A DNA stretch of 64,000 nucleotides from Phyllobacterium myrsinacearum (GCF_002980555.1 NZ_PVBT01000003.1:248001-312000), one strand, 5' to 3'. Numbered from the stretch's first letter, positions 27,712 through 37,124 are shown. Translations and numbers: made by a program. The notes: generated by a model from the letters alone, not told the origin.

Positions 27712-28451
27712 GCGGCGCGCTCCCTGGCTTCCCGCAACACCGCCAGGGCCTCACGCGGATCGATGCGCCCGTCATAAAGCGCCCGGCCGGAAATGGCCCC
27801 CTCCAGCTTGCGGGCGTCCGGCATGGTCATGCGGACGATATCGGCGATGGAGGCAAGGCCGCCTGACGCAATCACTGGTATCGACACCGCTTCGGCCAGT
27901 TGTAATGTCGATTCCCAGTTTATTCCGGCCAGAACACCATCGCGGTCGATATCGGTGTAGATGATCGCCGCGACCCCTGCCCCTTCGAATTTCCGGGCGA
28001 GTTCAACAACGCCCAGGGTCGAGGCTTCGGCCCACCCTTCGACAGCCACCTTGCCGCCTTTGGCATCGATACCCACGGCGACCTTGCCGGGAAAGGTCCT
28101 GCATGCCTCGACAACAAGCGCCGGGTCGCGCACGGCGACCGTGCCGAGAATGACGCGGGAAAGACCCTTGGCCAGCCAGTTTTCGATGTGGTCCAGGGTC
28201 CGGATGCCGCCGCCAAGCTGAACGGGATTTTTCGTTGCTTTAAGAATAGATTCAACCGCTGCGCCATTGACGGACTGACCGGCGAAAGCGCCGTTCAGAT
28301 CGACCACGTGCAGCCATTCAAATCCCTGATCTTCAAAAGATTTCGCCTGCGCGGCCGGATCTTCGTTGTAAACGGTCGCCTGCTCCATATCACCAAGCTT
28401 CAACCGCACGCACTGGCCATCTTTCAGATCAATCGCGGGAAACAAAATCAT
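27708..28451 (-). CDS. hisA: Phosphoribosylformimino-5-aminoimidazole carboxamide ribotide isomerase
   Basis: Amadori-type isomerase converting ProFAR to PRFAR in histidine synthesis. A 247-residue TIM barrel starting [17 protein letters not shown], with the catalytic aspartates in PAIDLKDG and [12 protein letters not shown] 28451 overlaps the hisH stop as ATGA, so I take it over an upstream in-frame start. The gene sits in the coupled hisH-hisA-hisF-hisE chain. Confidence 0.97.
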   Translation of the reverse strand: MILFPAIDLKDGQCVRLKLGDMEQATVYNEDPAAQAKSFEDQGFEWLHVVDLNGAFAGQSVNGAAVESILKATKNPVQLGGGIRTLDHIENWLAKGLSRVILGTVAVRDPALVVEACRTFPGKVAVGIDAKGGKVAVEGWAEASTLGVVELARKFEGAGVAAIIYTDIDRDGVLAGINWESTLQLAEAVSIPVIASGGLASIADIVRMTMPDARKLEGAISGRALYDGRIDPREALAVLREARERAA

Positions 28452-29098
28452 GGCTGCCACCTCAGAAAATTGGCGATGAGAGCAAGCCCCAGAGCCTGGC
28501 TCTTTTCCGGATGAAACTGCGTGCCCGCCATGTTGTCATTGGCAACGGCGGCCGTTACCGGCCCGCCGTAATCGGTCACTGCCAGCACATCATTCTCGGT
28601 TTCAGCGTCGAGAAAATAGGAATGCACGAAATAGGCATGCAGCCCATCCGGGCCGGTCCTGATTCCGTCGAACAGCGGGTGCGGCCGGGTGAGGCGAAGG
28701 GTGTTCCAGCCGATCTGCGGAATTTTCAGCGTGGGATCGGACGGGACCATTTCGCGGACGTCACCCTTGATCCAGTCGAAACCGGCGGAGATGGTCTTTT
28801 CCAGCCCGCGCGACGACATGAGCTGCATGCCGACGCAGATGCCGAGAAACGGGCGCGCTTTTTCCACCGCAACCTCATGGATTGCTTCAGGCATGCCCGG
28901 CACCGCATGCAGCCCGCGGCGGCAATCCGCATAGGCGCCGACCCCCGGCAAAACAATGCGATCGGCCGTACGCACCCGTTCAGCGTCGGCGGTCAAATCG
29001 ATGGTGGCGGCAATGCCGCTTTCCCGCGCCGCCCGTTCAAACGCTTTCGTGGCGGAGCGCAGATTGCCTGACCCGTAATCTATGATGGCAACACGCAT
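28448..29098 (-). CDS. hisH: Imidazole glycerol phosphate synthase glutamine amidotransferase HisH
   Basis: Glutaminase subunit that feeds ammonia to HisF. The 216-residue class I amidotransferase has the nucleophile in [11 protein letters not shown] and the His-Glu pair near the C-terminus ([10 protein letters not shown]). ATG 29098 ([12 protein letters not shown]) is preferred to a TTG two codons earlier that overlaps the upstream DUF2628 stop. It overlaps hisA by four bases. Confidence 0.97.
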   Translation of the reverse strand: MRVAIIDYGSGNLRSATKAFERAARESGIAATIDLTADAERVRTADRIVLPGVGAYADCRRGLHAVPGMPEAIHEVAVEKARPFLGICVGMQLMSSRGLEKTISAGFDWIKGDVREMVPSDPTLKIPQIGWNTLRLTRPHPLFDGIRTGPDGLHAYFVHSYFLDAETENDVLAVTDYGGPVTAAVANDNMAGTQFHPEKSQALGLALIANFLRWQP

Positions 29099-29100
29099 GA

Positions 29101-29595
29101 TCAACGCTCTCCCCGGTAGCCGACAAGACCGAGCATGCCGCCGACAGCCGGCTTTTTCGGCGCGGGGACAGCTGAAGGCATAACCAGATCAATTGCCGGC
29201 GGAACCGGATCAGGATCTGCCGCAAAGGCATCACCGTGGAAATAGATCGTCTCGGCATCGGCAGCCGAGCGCGCATCAATGATGGCAGCCTGATCAAAAC
29301 CGCGCCGTTCAAGGGCGCTAATGCGCCAATTGTTGGCTTCAAACGCCACCAGCAGGGCGAGCAGCGCTGCGACGATTTCCGCCAGACTGGCGTGCCCCGT
29401 ATAGGAGCCGACAATGGAGATGGCTGCAACAGCGGCAAAAACCAGCGCTGCTTCGAACCACAGGCGATTGAACAACAGCCAGGGAACCGGCAGGAAAAAC
29501 GCGATGAGTGCAAAGCCATCCCGAATGAAGACGGTTCTGTCATCTTGCCGCTGGTTGTCTTGCAACGGCGGTATCAAAACAATGTAACTGGCCAT
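29101..29595 (-). CDS. DUF2628 membrane protein within the his operon
   Basis: A 164-residue protein with two or three hydrophobic segments ([20 protein letters not shown], then [16 protein letters not shown] and [11 protein letters not shown], about residues 27-88) and a proline-rich soluble tail ending [11 protein letters not shown]. This matches the small DUF2628 membrane family, which has no known function. It lies between hisB and hisH with gaps of 16 and 2 bases, a position conserved in Rhizobiales, but nothing in it suggests a histidine enzyme. Confidence 0.85.
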   Translation of the reverse strand: MASYIVLIPPLQDNQRQDDRTVFIRDGFALIAFFLPVPWLLFNRLWFEAALVFAAVAAISIVGSYTGHASLAEIVAALLALLVAFEANNWRISALERRGFDQAAIIDARSAADAETIYFHGDAFAADPDPVPPAIDLVMPSAVPAPKKPAVGGMLGLVGYRGER

Positions 29596-29611
29596 ATCCC
29601 AGCCCTTCTTC

Positions 29612-30220
29612 TCAGCCGTTCAGCGAACCCTTGGTTGAAGGGATAACGCCCTTCTGGCGCGGGTCTGCCTCGATAGCCGTGCGCAGGGTGCGCGCGACCG
29701 CCTTGAAACAGGTTTCAGCGATATGGTGGTTGTTGGCACCACAGAGATTGGACACGTGCAAGGTGATGCCCGCGTTCTGCGCCAGCGCCTGGAAAAATTC
29801 GCGCACCAGCTCCGTATCGAATGCGCCGATCTTCGGAGCGGAAAACTGCACCTGCCAGATCAGGAAAGGGCGGCCGGAGACGTCCAATGCCGCGCGCGTC
29901 AATGTTTCGTCCATGGCCAGATCAAGCGAAGCATAGCGGTTGATACCGCGCCGGTCGCCAAGCGCCCTGGCAATCGCCTGGCCGATGGCAATGCCGGTAT
30001 CTTCGACCGTGTGGTGATCATCGATATGCAGATCGCCCTTGGCCTTGATGTCCATATCGATCAGCGAATGGCGGGACAGCTGTTCCAGCATATGGTCGAA
30101 AAAACCCACGCCGGTGGAAATGTCAAACGCACCCGTTCCATCCAGATCGACCGAAACGGCAATGCTGGTTTCCTTGGTGGTCCGCTCTACTTTCGCAGTC
30201 CGTGTGCTGGCACTGGTCAT
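29612..30220 (-). CDS. hisB: Imidazoleglycerol-phosphate dehydratase
   Basis: Mn-dependent dehydratase of histidine synthesis. A 202-residue stand-alone HisB without the phosphatase domain found in E. coli. Metal-binding repeats are visible as [26 protein letters not shown] and [10 protein letters not shown] use ATG 30220 ([18 protein letters not shown]) with GGGAAACAGGG upstream; the longer frame to 30310 runs into the palindromic repeats. It is the first gene of the leftward his-coaA operon, so its promoter lies among or beyond the repeats at 30258-30429. Confidence 0.96.
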   Translation of the reverse strand: MTSASTRTAKVERTTKETSIAVSVDLDGTGAFDISTGVGFFDHMLEQLSRHSLIDMDIKAKGDLHIDDHHTVEDTGIAIGQAIARALGDRRGINRYASLDLAMDETLTRAALDVSGRPFLIWQVQFSAPKIGAFDTELVREFFQALAQNAGITLHVSNLCGANNHHIAETCFKAVARTLRTAIEADPRQKGVIPSTKGSLNG

Positions 30221-30257
30221 CCCTGTTTCCCGTCGTCTGGGTTTCGCAAAAACGGCA

Positions 30258-30334
30258 CTAGTGGTCCGATTCTGACATTTGCACCCCTTTGATACAAGCC
30301 ATTCAGGCAAATGTCAGAATCAAAGGACCACTAG
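30258..30334. repeat. Palindromic intergenic repeat, copy A
   Basis: Left arm 30258-30282 (CTAGTGGTCC then GATTCTGACATTTGC) is the exact inverse of the right arm 30307-30334 except that the right arm has three extra bases. The 24-base centre is unpaired. Copy B lies 13 bases away with the same architecture. Confidence 0.85.
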
Positions 30335-30347
30335 CAAGCATATGATT

Positions 30348-30425
30348 CTAGTGGAACTTTGAATTTGACATTCGCACGTTGCGTGCGATGTCAAATGGGA
30401 TGCGAATGTCAAATCCGTTCCACTA
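30348..30425. repeat. Palindromic intergenic repeat, copy B
   Basis: Left arm 30348-30376 and right arm 30401-30425 share CTAGTGGAAC and ATTTGACATTCGCA in inverse order, with a small insertion. The outer CTAGTGG and the TTTGACATTCG core resemble copy A. The pair sits between divergent hisB and hslV. Confidence 0.85.
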
Positions 30426-30589
30426 GTGCTGGCCTTCTAGATCAGGAATGACAAATCTCCAAATGCTTTGATGGCGCAGGTTCAACTCCAGATTTGCAAT
30501 TCCAGAGCGGCATCATACATAAGTTGCACAGAAGGGGTTCGATCTGCTGCCATTTGGGGCATAGTCGGACCTGCTTGAAGGAGAATCGA

Positions 30590-31144
30590 ATGCAAGAACA
30601 CAACCCCTCCACCATGTATGGAACCACGATCGTCACGGTCCGCAAGGGCGGCAAAGTGGTCATCGCCGGTGACGGCCAGGTCAGCCTCGGCAACACGGTG
30701 ATGAAAGGCAATGCGCGCAAAGTGCGCCGCATCGGCAAAGGCAATGTCATTGCCGGATTTGCCGGCGCAACTGCCGATGCCTTCACCCTGCTTGAACGGC
30801 TTGAAAGCAAGCTGGAACAATATCCCGACCAGCTGATGCGCGCCTGTGTCGAGCTTGCCAAGGACTGGCGTACCGACCGTTATCTGCGCCGCCTCGAAGC
30901 GATGATGCTGGTGGCCGACAAATCCATCACGCTTGCGCTGACCGGCAATGGCGACGTGCTTGAACCCGAACACGGTATCATGGCCATCGGCTCCGGCGGC
31001 AATTATGCCCTGGCGGCTGCCCGTGCGCTTGTTGACACCGACAAGACCGCCGAGGAGATTGCCCGCAAGGCCATGGAAATCGCCGCCGATATCTGCATCT
31101 TCACGAATACGAGTGTAACGCTCGAGACGATCGATGCCGAGTGA
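30590..31144 (+). CDS. hslV: ATP-dependent protease peptidase subunit HslV
   Basis: Proteolytic core of the HslUV heat-shock protease. The catalytic N-terminal threonine is expected at the first T of [10 protein letters not shown], after an 11-residue propeptide ([11 protein letters not shown]). [17 protein letters not shown] and [16 protein letters not shown] are family signatures. ATG 30590 has GAAGGAG just upstream, so a longer frame from 30494 is not used. It forms hslV-GNAT-hslU with overlapping ends; expression is probably heat-shock controlled, but I cannot point to a clear sigma-32 promoter. Confidence 0.96.
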   Translation: MQEHNPSTMYGTTIVTVRKGGKVVIAGDGQVSLGNTVMKGNARKVRRIGKGNVIAGFAGATADAFTLLERLESKLEQYPDQLMRACVELAKDWRTDRYLRRLEAMMLVADKSITLALTGNGDVLEPEHGIMAIGSGGNYALAAARALVDTDKTAEEIARKAMEIAADICIFTNTSVTLETIDAE

Positions 31145-31649
31145 GCCATCCTACCGCTTCAGGCCATTGGAGCCGGACGATCTGGATCTGATTTCAGGTT
31201 GGCTGGCTGAGCCACACGTGGCGCAATGGTGGGGCGATGATCCGAAGGAAGAGTTCAACGCCATTGCGGCGCATATGGACAGCATATCCGTCGAGCCGTT
31301 CATCATCATGCTGGATGAACGGCCCATCGGCTACCTGCAGACCTATGATCCGCATTTGGAGGATGATCACCCCTATCAGGATCAGCCAACAGGCACGCTG
31401 GGCCTTGATCAGTTCATCGGCGAACCGGATCTGCTCAATACAGGACATGGGTCGCGGCTGATCGACGAGTTTGTTTCCCTGCTCTTCGAAGAAGGCGTGC
31501 CCCGCGTGATCCTCGATCCGGACCCGGCCAATGCGCGCGCGATCAAAGCCTATACCAAGGCGGGTTTTATCCCTTTCGATACCCGCACATCCATTTACGG
31601 CCCTGCCCTGATGATGGCACGGGACAATCCAGATGAAATGAGACCATGA
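31134..31649 (+). CDS. GNAT-family N-acetyltransferase (AAC(6')-like)
   Basis: A 171-residue acetyltransferase of the branch that includes aminoglycoside 6'-N-acetyltransferases and siderophore acyltransferases: [17 protein letters not shown] at the start, QYWWGDD-like QWWGDD, then the acetyl-CoA loop region [16 protein letters not shown] and [20 protein letters not shown]. It overlaps hslV by 11 bases and hslU by four, so it is a real member of this operon; this placement between hslV and hslU is seen in Rhizobiales. The substrate is unknown and antibiotic resistance should not be assumed. Confidence 0.87.
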   Translation: MPSEPSYRFRPLEPDDLDLISGWLAEPHVAQWWGDDPKEEFNAIAAHMDSISVEPFIIMLDERPIGYLQTYDPHLEDDHPYQDQPTGTLGLDQFIGEPDLLNTGHGSRLIDEFVSLLFEEGVPRVILDPDPANARAIKAYTKAGFIPFDTRTSIYGPALMMARDNPDEMRP

Positions 31650-32956
31650 TGACAACCTTTTCTCCCCGCGAAATCGTTTCTGAACTCGACCGGTTCATTA
31701 TCGGCCAGAAGGACGCAAAACGTGCCGTCGCCATCGCCCTGCGCAACCGCTGGCGCCGCCAGCAGCTCGAAGGCCAGATGCGCGAAGAAGTCATGCCCAA
31801 GAACATCCTGATGATCGGACCCACCGGCGTCGGCAAGACGGAAATCTCCCGCCGTCTGGCACGTCTGGCCGGTGCACCGTTCATCAAGGTGGAAGCCACC
31901 AAATTCACCGAGGTCGGTTATGTCGGCCGCGACGTTGAACAGATCATCCGCGATCTGGTTGAAGTCGCCATTGGTCTCGTTCGCGAAAAGAAGCGCGAAG
32001 AGGTCAAGGCCAAAGCCCACATCAATGCGGAAGAGCGTGTTCTCGATGCCCTCGTCGGCAAGACCGCCAGCCCGGCAACCCGGGATTCATTCCGCAAGAA
32101 ACTGCGCGACGGCCTGATCGACGACAAGGAAATCGAAGTCGAAGTGGCCGATACCGGTTCGGGCATGCCCAATTTCGAGCTGCCGGGCATGCCGGGCGCC
32201 AATATCGGCGTGCTCAATTTGAGCGACATGCTTGGCAAGGCCATGGGCGGCCGCACCAAGACCATCAAGACAACGGTCAAGGAATCCTATGGCGTTCTGA
32301 TCAATGACGAGTCCGACAAGCTGCTCGATCAGGACCAGATCACGCAGGAAGCGCTGCGCTCGGCCGAAAATGACGGCATCGTCTTTCTCGACGAGATCGA
32401 CAAGATCGCCGCCCGAGACGGCGGCATGGGTGCGGGCGTGTCACGCGAAGGCGTGCAGCGCGATCTGCTGCCGCTTGTCGAAGGCACCACTGTTGCAACA
32501 AAATACGGCCCGATCAAAACCGACCATATCCTGTTCATCGCATCCGGTGCCTTCCACGTGTCCAAGCCATCGGACCTTCTGCCGGAATTGCAGGGCCGCC
32601 TGCCGATCCGCGTGGAACTGAGCGCCCTGACACGCGATGACATGCGCCGGATCCTCACCGAGCCGGAAGCCAGTCTGCTCAAGCAATACATCGCTCTTCT
32701 GGCAACGGAAGAGGTGAAGCTTGACATCACCGATGATGCGATCGATGCGCTGGCCGATATCGCCGTTGATCTCAATTCAACGGTCGAGAATATCGGCGCA
32801 CGCCGCCTGCAGACGGTCATGGAGCGTGTACTCGACGATATCTCGTTCAACGCCCCTGATAAGGCTGGCGCCGAGTATACCATCGATGCCAAGTATGTGC
32901 GTGAAACGGTCGGCGATCTCGCCAAGAACAGCGACCTGTCGAGGTTCATCCTCTAG
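31646..32956 (+). CDS. hslU: ATP-dependent protease ATPase subunit HslU
   Basis: AAA+ unfoldase that feeds substrates to HslV. A 436-residue protein beginning [21 protein letters not shown], with Walker [10 protein letters not shown], Walker [12 protein letters not shown], and the C-terminal [18 protein letters not shown] and the tail ending DLSRFIL, which inserts into HslV. The ATG overlaps the GNAT stop as ATGA. A strong terminator follows 40 bases later, closing the operon. Confidence 0.97.
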   Translation: MMTTFSPREIVSELDRFIIGQKDAKRAVAIALRNRWRRQQLEGQMREEVMPKNILMIGPTGVGKTEISRRLARLAGAPFIKVEATKFTEVGYVGRDVEQIIRDLVEVAIGLVREKKREEVKAKAHINAEERVLDALVGKTASPATRDSFRKKLRDGLIDDKEIEVEVADTGSGMPNFELPGMPGANIGVLNLSDMLGKAMGGRTKTIKTTVKESYGVLINDESDKLLDQDQITQEALRSAENDGIVFLDEIDKIAARDGGMGAGVSREGVQRDLLPLVEGTTVATKYGPIKTDHILFIASGAFHVSKPSDLLPELQGRLPIRVELSALTRDDMRRILTEPEASLLKQYIALLATEEVKLDITDDAIDALADIAVDLNSTVENIGARRLQTVMERVLDDISFNAPDKAGAEYTIDAKYVRETVGDLAKNSDLSRFIL

Positions 32957-32996
32957 CCGTGTGACAGATAAGCATCGCTCCGCGCTTATTTACCGA

Positions 32997-33028
32997 TGCC
33001 CCCTCGACTTCTGAGGGGGCATTTTTTA
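32997..33028 (+). terminator. Rho-independent terminator of hslU
   Basis: TGCCCCCTC (32997-33005) and GAGGGGGCA (33013-33021) form a perfect 9-bp stem with a seven-base loop, followed by TTTTTTATTTT. Confidence 0.93.
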
Positions 33029-33131
33029 TTTTCGCGCACCTCCGGCTGGAACCTGTTAAGGGAGGTTGTGCTTAAGCATCTCCCCGGGCGGGCCACCGTT
33101 CATCTGATTTGATCGAAATTCTGGGCTGACA

Positions 33132-34100
33132 ATGAAACGACATCTGATCCTCTTCGCGACCACCTGCCTTCTTTCACTGTCCACCGCCCTCCAGCCCGCC
33201 TCGGCGGTGACCGTCGTGCCGGAAGGCAACCGCAATGCGACCCAGCCCAATATTCCCGCCGCCTCGATCAAGCGGACAGGCGAGCTGAATACAACGCACG
33301 AAGCGAAGTATCAGAAAATATACAACCTGCTGAAATCGGACCCGAAGCTGCGCTCGAAGATATCGAGTGTTGCGAGGACCTATGGCATCGATCCGGTTCA
33401 TATCGTTGGCGCGCTCGTTGGCGAACATACCTATAATGTCGATGCGTATGATCGTCTGCAGACCTACTATGTAAAGGCTATTTCCTATGTAAAGCAAGGA
33501 CTTAGCTTTGACTATCAGGGCGAAAGCATCGGTGATTTCATCAAGCGCCCACAATTTTCATCCTGCGCCCAGTACAAGGACAGCCTGCGTCTGTGGACGT
33601 GCCGCGAAGGTGTCTGGGAAGCGGATTTCCGCGGCAAGACGGTGGGCGGCAAACGCTTTCCCGACAACCGGTTCGCTGCGGTATTCTTCCAGCCCTTCTA
33701 TGCCGGGCAGACCTTTGGACTTGGCCAGCTCAGTCCCCTGACCGCGCTGCAGATGACGGACATGGTCAATCGCTATTCGGGTTTGCCGAAACTGGATGCG
33801 GACCATGCCACGGAAGTCTACAAGACAATCATGGACCCCGACTTCACCCTTCCCTACATGGCAGCGACCATCAAGGAATCCATCGATGTCTACCGCCGCG
33901 TGGCGGATTTCGATATTTCAAAGAATCCGGGAATCACCGCGACGCTCTACAATACGGGCGGCGCCGATGCGCGCGCTCGGGCTCTGGCCAATACGAATGC
34001 AGGCCGTGCCGCGGCCGGACAGCCGCCGCAACTTCCCGAAGAAAACTACTATGGCTGGCTGGTCAACAACAAGCTCGAGCAGTTGAAAGCCCTGTTTTAG
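33132..34100 (+). CDS. DUF1402 periplasmic protein, lytic-transglycosylase-like
   Basis: A 322-residue secreted protein with a clear signal peptide (MKRHLILFATTCLLSLSTAL, cleavage likely after QPASA). Its body belongs to the DUF1402 family. Segments such as ALVGEHTYNV, AGQTFGLGQLSPLTALQM and ITATLYNTGGADARA resemble the catalytic-glutamate, GLGQ and YN motifs of lysozyme-like transglycosylases, which makes a peptidoglycan role plausible but unproven. Its stop codon (TAG, 34098-34100) lies inside the terminal inverted repeat of the element at 34098-34359. Confidence 0.82.
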   Translation: MKRHLILFATTCLLSLSTALQPASAVTVVPEGNRNATQPNIPAASIKRTGELNTTHEAKYQKIYNLLKSDPKLRSKISSVARTYGIDPVHIVGALVGEHTYNVDAYDRLQTYYVKAISYVKQGLSFDYQGESIGDFIKRPQFSSCAQYKDSLRLWTCREGVWEADFRGKTVGGKRFPDNRFAAVFFQPFYAGQTFGLGQLSPLTALQMTDMVNRYSGLPKLDADHATEVYKTIMDPDFTLPYMAATIKESIDVYRRVADFDISKNPGITATLYNTGGADARARALANTNAGRAAAGQPPQLPEENYYGWLVNNKLEQLKALF

Positions 34101-34359
34101 AGCCTTTCCTGCTTAAATAGAATCGTTCTGCCGGAGGGAATTTGGTTCAATGGCGAGGCCGATGCCTTTCCATCGGGCGAAGCCGAAGCCCGATGGCATT
34201 GGGCCAAATTCACCCGGCCCTTCGGGTTTCCGGCTGGCGGACACCCACTTTGTCAGGCAGCGTCGTCCGATGGATGAACATCGGCCTCGCTGCCTTCCGC
34301 GTGGATTGTCTCGCCATTCGGGAAACAGAACTGGTTCTATTTAAACAGGAAAGGCTCTA
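34098..34359. repeat. 262-bp non-coding element with 25-bp terminal inverted repeats
   Basis: Ends at 34098-34122 and 34335-34359 are inverted copies with 24 of 25 bases matching (TAGAGCCTTTCCTG...). Partial inner symmetry continues, for example GAGGCCGATG near 34156 and CATCGGCCTC near 34279. The short ORFs inside it look like nothing known. It fills the gap between the convergent DUF1402 and XRE genes, supplies the DUF1402 stop codon, and could act as a two-way terminator. It resembles the miniature palindromic elements common in rhizobial genomes. Confidence 0.85.
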
Positions 34360-34363
34360 GGGC

Positions 34364-34735
34364 TCAACGCCGCCGCTTGCCGGCGGATCGCTTTATCTCG
34401 CCGATCAGGGATTGAACAACCTCCGCTTTGAGGTCGCGAATATGCGCCGCAATCAGATTGGCCAATTCCGTCGATGCCGGTGACAGTCCGGCAGTGTCAA
34501 TCGTGATGCGCGGATGCGAGATCATAGCCAGCCGCTGCAATTCCTCGGCCTCGTCCCAGATGATGTTGAAATACTGGATGATGCGCTGCAGCTTGTCCCA
34601 TGTCGGCTGCCCGCGCCTTCCGTGTTCCAGCGCCGAGAGATAGGCGGCCGAAACCCCGATCGCCTTCGCCATCTCCTTCTGGGAGATGCCGCGCTCGTCC
34701 CTGAGCTGGCGCAGCTTTTCACCAAATGGCGTCAT
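34364..34735 (-). CDS. XRE-family helix-turn-helix regulator
   Basis: A 123-residue DNA-binding protein. The helix-turn-helix is at the N-terminus: LRQLRDERGISQKEMAKAIG followed by VSAAYLSALEHGRRGQPTWD (about residues 8-48). The remainder is helical and ends in a basic tail KRSAGKRRR. Its start overlaps the smr-domain gene stop by four bases (34732-34735), so the two are translated together with mltA and the Tim44-like gene. The position after timA-mltA-smr is typical for Rhizobiales; the targets are unknown. Confidence 0.9.
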   Translation of the reverse strand: MTPFGEKLRQLRDERGISQKEMAKAIGVSAAYLSALEHGRRGQPTWDKLQRIIQYFNIIWDEAEELQRLAMISHPRITIDTAGLSPASTELANLIAAHIRDLKAEVVQSLIGEIKRSAGKRRR

Positions 34736-35289
34736 GGCACCTCCGGCAGCCGGCGCATGCGAACATAGATGGCACCCGTGCCACCATGGTTGCGGGCAGC
34801 ATCTTCATAGCCATTGACCAGAATCCGGAACGGCGGCGTCGTGAACCAGAGCGGAACAGCCTGACGCAGAACCCCGTCGCTTCCCAGGGACGATCCCTTG
34901 CCGGTGATGACAAGCACGTGGCGCAGCTCGCGCTGATGCGCTCGGCGAAGGAAGCCGAGAAGCAGACCATAGGCCTCGCTTTGCGTCAGCCCGTGCAAAT
35001 CGATCCGGCCTTCGATGACCACCCGTCCGCGCGATATTTTCTTGTGAGTCGGACGGTCGATCGGATGCAGGCGATGGGCAGGGATCGCCGGTTTTGCCGG
35101 CGCGGGCACCGGCATTGCCTTCGACTTGATCTTTTCGGGTGCCGATGGCGGGACCGCCGGCTGATCCTGAACCGTATCGAGCAGAAATTCCATCTTGTCC
35201 TTCCCCTTCAGGGGCCGGGTGGATTTTGCGACTTTCTCCCAGAGAATCCGGTCTTCAATGTTGGTGAACTCGTCTCTGGACCGCTTCAT
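34732..35289 (-). CDS. Smr (MutS2 C-terminal) domain protein
   Basis: A 185-residue protein with a variable proline-rich N-terminal half and a C-terminal Smr domain: RIDLHGLTQSEAYGLLLGFL (the LDLHG motif, about residues 95-115) and VLVITGKGSSLGSDGVLRQ with the TGKG motif. Smr domains nick or cut nucleic acids in MutS2 and in ribosome-quality-control nucleases such as SmrB. It overlaps mltA and the XRE gene by four bases each side (ATGA-type), so it is part of a tight operon. The cellular role of this stand-alone form is not known. Confidence 0.9.
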   Translation of the reverse strand: MKRSRDEFTNIEDRILWEKVAKSTRPLKGKDKMEFLLDTVQDQPAVPPSAPEKIKSKAMPVPAPAKPAIPAHRLHPIDRPTHKKISRGRVVIEGRIDLHGLTQSEAYGLLLGFLRRAHQRELRHVLVITGKGSSLGSDGVLRQAVPLWFTTPPFRILVNGYEDAARNHGGTGAIYVRMRRLPEVP

Positions 35290-36386
35290 GCCTGGCCCGC
35301 CAACAATGAACGGGGCACAAGCGCATAAAAAACAGCGTCATGACGAATACCACCCGCAATGTCGCCCGCTGCATCGCCGGATCCGGCAAAAAGGTCGCCG
35401 CGCGCCGGTCCTACAATAGCGGACCCGGTATCCTGTGCAATCATCAGCCGCGCAAACCCGTCCCCGCCGAAAGCCTTCAAGGCGGGTGCCGAGATATAGA
35501 AGGGTGTACCGAACGTGTGCAGCAGCCGGTCGACGGCAAGGGAACGCCCGCCGGTCAGCGGCACCTTGGCAGCCGCAATCGGCCCCAGCGTGGCATCATC
35601 GACCGCCGCTTCACGAAAGAAGATATAGGATCGGTTGTTCCACAACAGGGTTTGAACCTGATCAGGATTGTCGGCAAGCCATGTACGGATGGCCTGCATC
35701 GACATTTTATCCAACGGGATTTCACCGCGATCCAGGAGAATTTTTCCGATGCCGGTAAAACGGTGACCCGTCTTTGCCGCATAGGTGATGCGGCGCAGGC
35801 GACCGTCGGTCATCTTCAGCCTGGCCGCGCCCTGGACGTGAATGAAGAAAGCATCAACCAGGTTTTCAACAAAGGCTATTTCCAGGTTTTGCCCGTCGAG
35901 TGCGCCGCTCTCAATGGCAGCGCGATCAAGATACTCGGCAAGTCCTGCCGGGGTTTGCCGGGCAAAGGCGAAATAGGGATCAAGCCCCGAGGGCCGGTTG
36001 CCATCGTTCACATCGACGAGATCATCCGGGCGGCAAAGAAAGGGAACGGTGTAGCGTTCGGTTCGAACCGGAGAGGCAATCACCTCCGGTTCATAAAACC
36101 CTGTGACAAAACCATGCCCCATGTCGGGATTTTCAATGCGGGCCGGGCAGAACCATTTTTCGAAAAACCGTCGTGCCTGGTCGTCATTTTCGACCAATGT
36201 TTCACGTGAATCAGCGAAAATGGGTGCCAAGGCTGCAAAGGAGATGCCCAGTGATCCGCTTTTATAGGGCTTTTCCAGAACCCTGACGGCAGAACGTGCA
36301 AAGGCTTGAAATGCTTCAAGCTGACTGTCGTTCTCCCAACCGGGGCAATCGGTGAATGCCACCGGTTTGAAGAGAGGGGAAAGCAT
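35286..36386 (-). CDS. mltA: Membrane-bound lytic murein transglycosylase A family protein
   Basis: A 366-residue MltA that cuts peptidoglycan glycan strands with formation of anhydro-MurNAc. The MltA domain is visible from GFVTGFYEPEVIAS, and the catalytic C-terminal 3D domain contains LMIAQDTGSAIVGPARGDLFAGSG with its aspartates. Unlike E. coli MltA, the N-terminus (MLSPLFKPVAFTDCPGWEND) shows no lipoprotein signal or clear signal peptide, so export is unclear and the true start may lie elsewhere. A one-mismatch parS sequence is embedded at 36198-36213. Lies between the Tim44-like gene and smr. Confidence 0.9.
   Translation of the reverse strand: MLSPLFKPVAFTDCPGWENDSQLEAFQAFARSAVRVLEKPYKSGSLGISFAALAPIFADSRETLVENDDQARRFFEKWFCPARIENPDMGHGFVTGFYEPEVIASPVRTERYTVPFLCRPDDLVDVNDGNRPSGLDPYFAFARQTPAGLAEYLDRAAIESGALDGQNLEIAFVENLVDAFFIHVQGAARLKMTDGRLRRITYAAKTGHRFTGIGKILLDRGEIPLDKMSMQAIRTWLADNPDQVQTLLWNNRSYIFFREAAVDDATLGPIAAAKVPLTGGRSLAVDRLLHTFGTPFYISAPALKAFGGDGFARLMIAQDTGSAIVGPARGDLFAGSGDAAGDIAGGIRHDAVFYALVPRSLLAGQA
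36198..36213. other. parS-like site (one mismatch) inside mltA
   Basis: TGTTTCACGTGAATCA differs from the parS consensus TGTTTCACGTGAAACA at one position. On the minus strand it is identical to the site at 49015-49030. It lies 6 kb left of the predicted oriC. Confidence 0.7.
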
Positions 36387-36410
36387 GGTCTGGCGCTCGC
36401 GACGGGAGAA

Positions 36411-37124
36411 TCAATCTTCGGCTTCGGTCGCCACGAGTTTCCAGTTCGGATCCTTCGAGCGGGTATCCCGCGCATAGGTCCAGACATCCTTGACTTCAGC
36501 CACCGCTTCCTTGTCGCCGTCAATCACGTTACCGTCCTTGTCAAGGGTCGCAGAAATCAGCTCACTGACAACCCGCACCGTCACGTGCGCTTCCGTGCCC
36601 TTCATTTCGGCGCCGGTGATCTCGGCCTTGTTGATGCCGACAAACGAGGACTGCACTTTTTCACCGCGCGATTCGCGGTCGGCGATCGCCGAAACGAAAC
36701 CATCGAACACTTCGCGGGACAGGAGCGACTTGAGCGTCTTGCGATCACCGTCGGCGAAGGACATGACAATCATCTCATAGGCCATCTTCGAGCCTTCGAG
36801 AAACTTCGCAGGATCGAATGCCGGATCAGCGTTCTGGATGGCACGAAGGCCTTCGTTCAGCGGCGTGCCGGGTGTTGCCAGTGCGTCCACCTTTTCAAAT
36901 TGGTTTTCCTTTGGCTCGCCGCGCCGCGGAAGCGACACGACATTGTCGCCAGGTTTGGCCTTGTCTTCGACCTCGGCCGTACGCGATGATGCGTACGGAT
37001 TGAATGGCGGACGCTCGTTGCCGGTGCGGCGACCAAGCACCTTGCGCAGCTGCAGAAAGATCACCACTGCTGCCACGAAGAAGAAAATCGTTCCGAAGTC
37101 CAGATATTCCATGTCGCCTGCCAT
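36411..37124 (-). CDS. Tim44/TimA-family inner membrane adaptor protein
   Basis: A 237-residue protein with one N-terminal membrane segment (TIFFFVAAVVIFLQLRKVLG) followed by a charged linker (NPYASSRTAEVEDKA, DNVVSLPRRGEP) and a C-terminal Tim44-like domain (FLEGSKMAYEMIVMSFADGD to VKDVWTYARDTRSKDPNW). Bacterial TimA proteins are relatives of the mitochondrial Tim44 import factor and sit in the inner membrane. I use ATG 37124, with AGGG upstream. The operon timA-mltA-smr-xre and the divergent fxsA-secB pair suggest an envelope or export link, which is inference. Confidence 0.88.
   Translation of the reverse strand: MAGDMEYLDFGTIFFFVAAVVIFLQLRKVLGRRTGNERPPFNPYASSRTAEVEDKAKPGDNVVSLPRRGEPKENQFEKVDALATPGTPLNEGLRAIQNADPAFDPAKFLEGSKMAYEMIVMSFADGDRKTLKSLLSREVFDGFVSAIADRESRGEKVQSSFVGINKAEITGAEMKGTEAHVTVRVVSELISATLDKDGNVIDGDKEAVAEVKDVWTYARDTRSKDPNWKLVATEAED

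Noticed and set aside
31134-31649. Aminoglycoside resistance gene between hslV and hslU
   Set aside because: The protein is AAC(6')-like, but this gene sits at a conserved place in the heat-shock operon of the group and is more likely a housekeeping acetyltransferase.
34142-34360. Small ORFs of 72 and 64 codons inside the inverted-repeat element
   Set aside because: They run through inverted-repeat DNA, lack convincing ribosome sites and look like nothing known.
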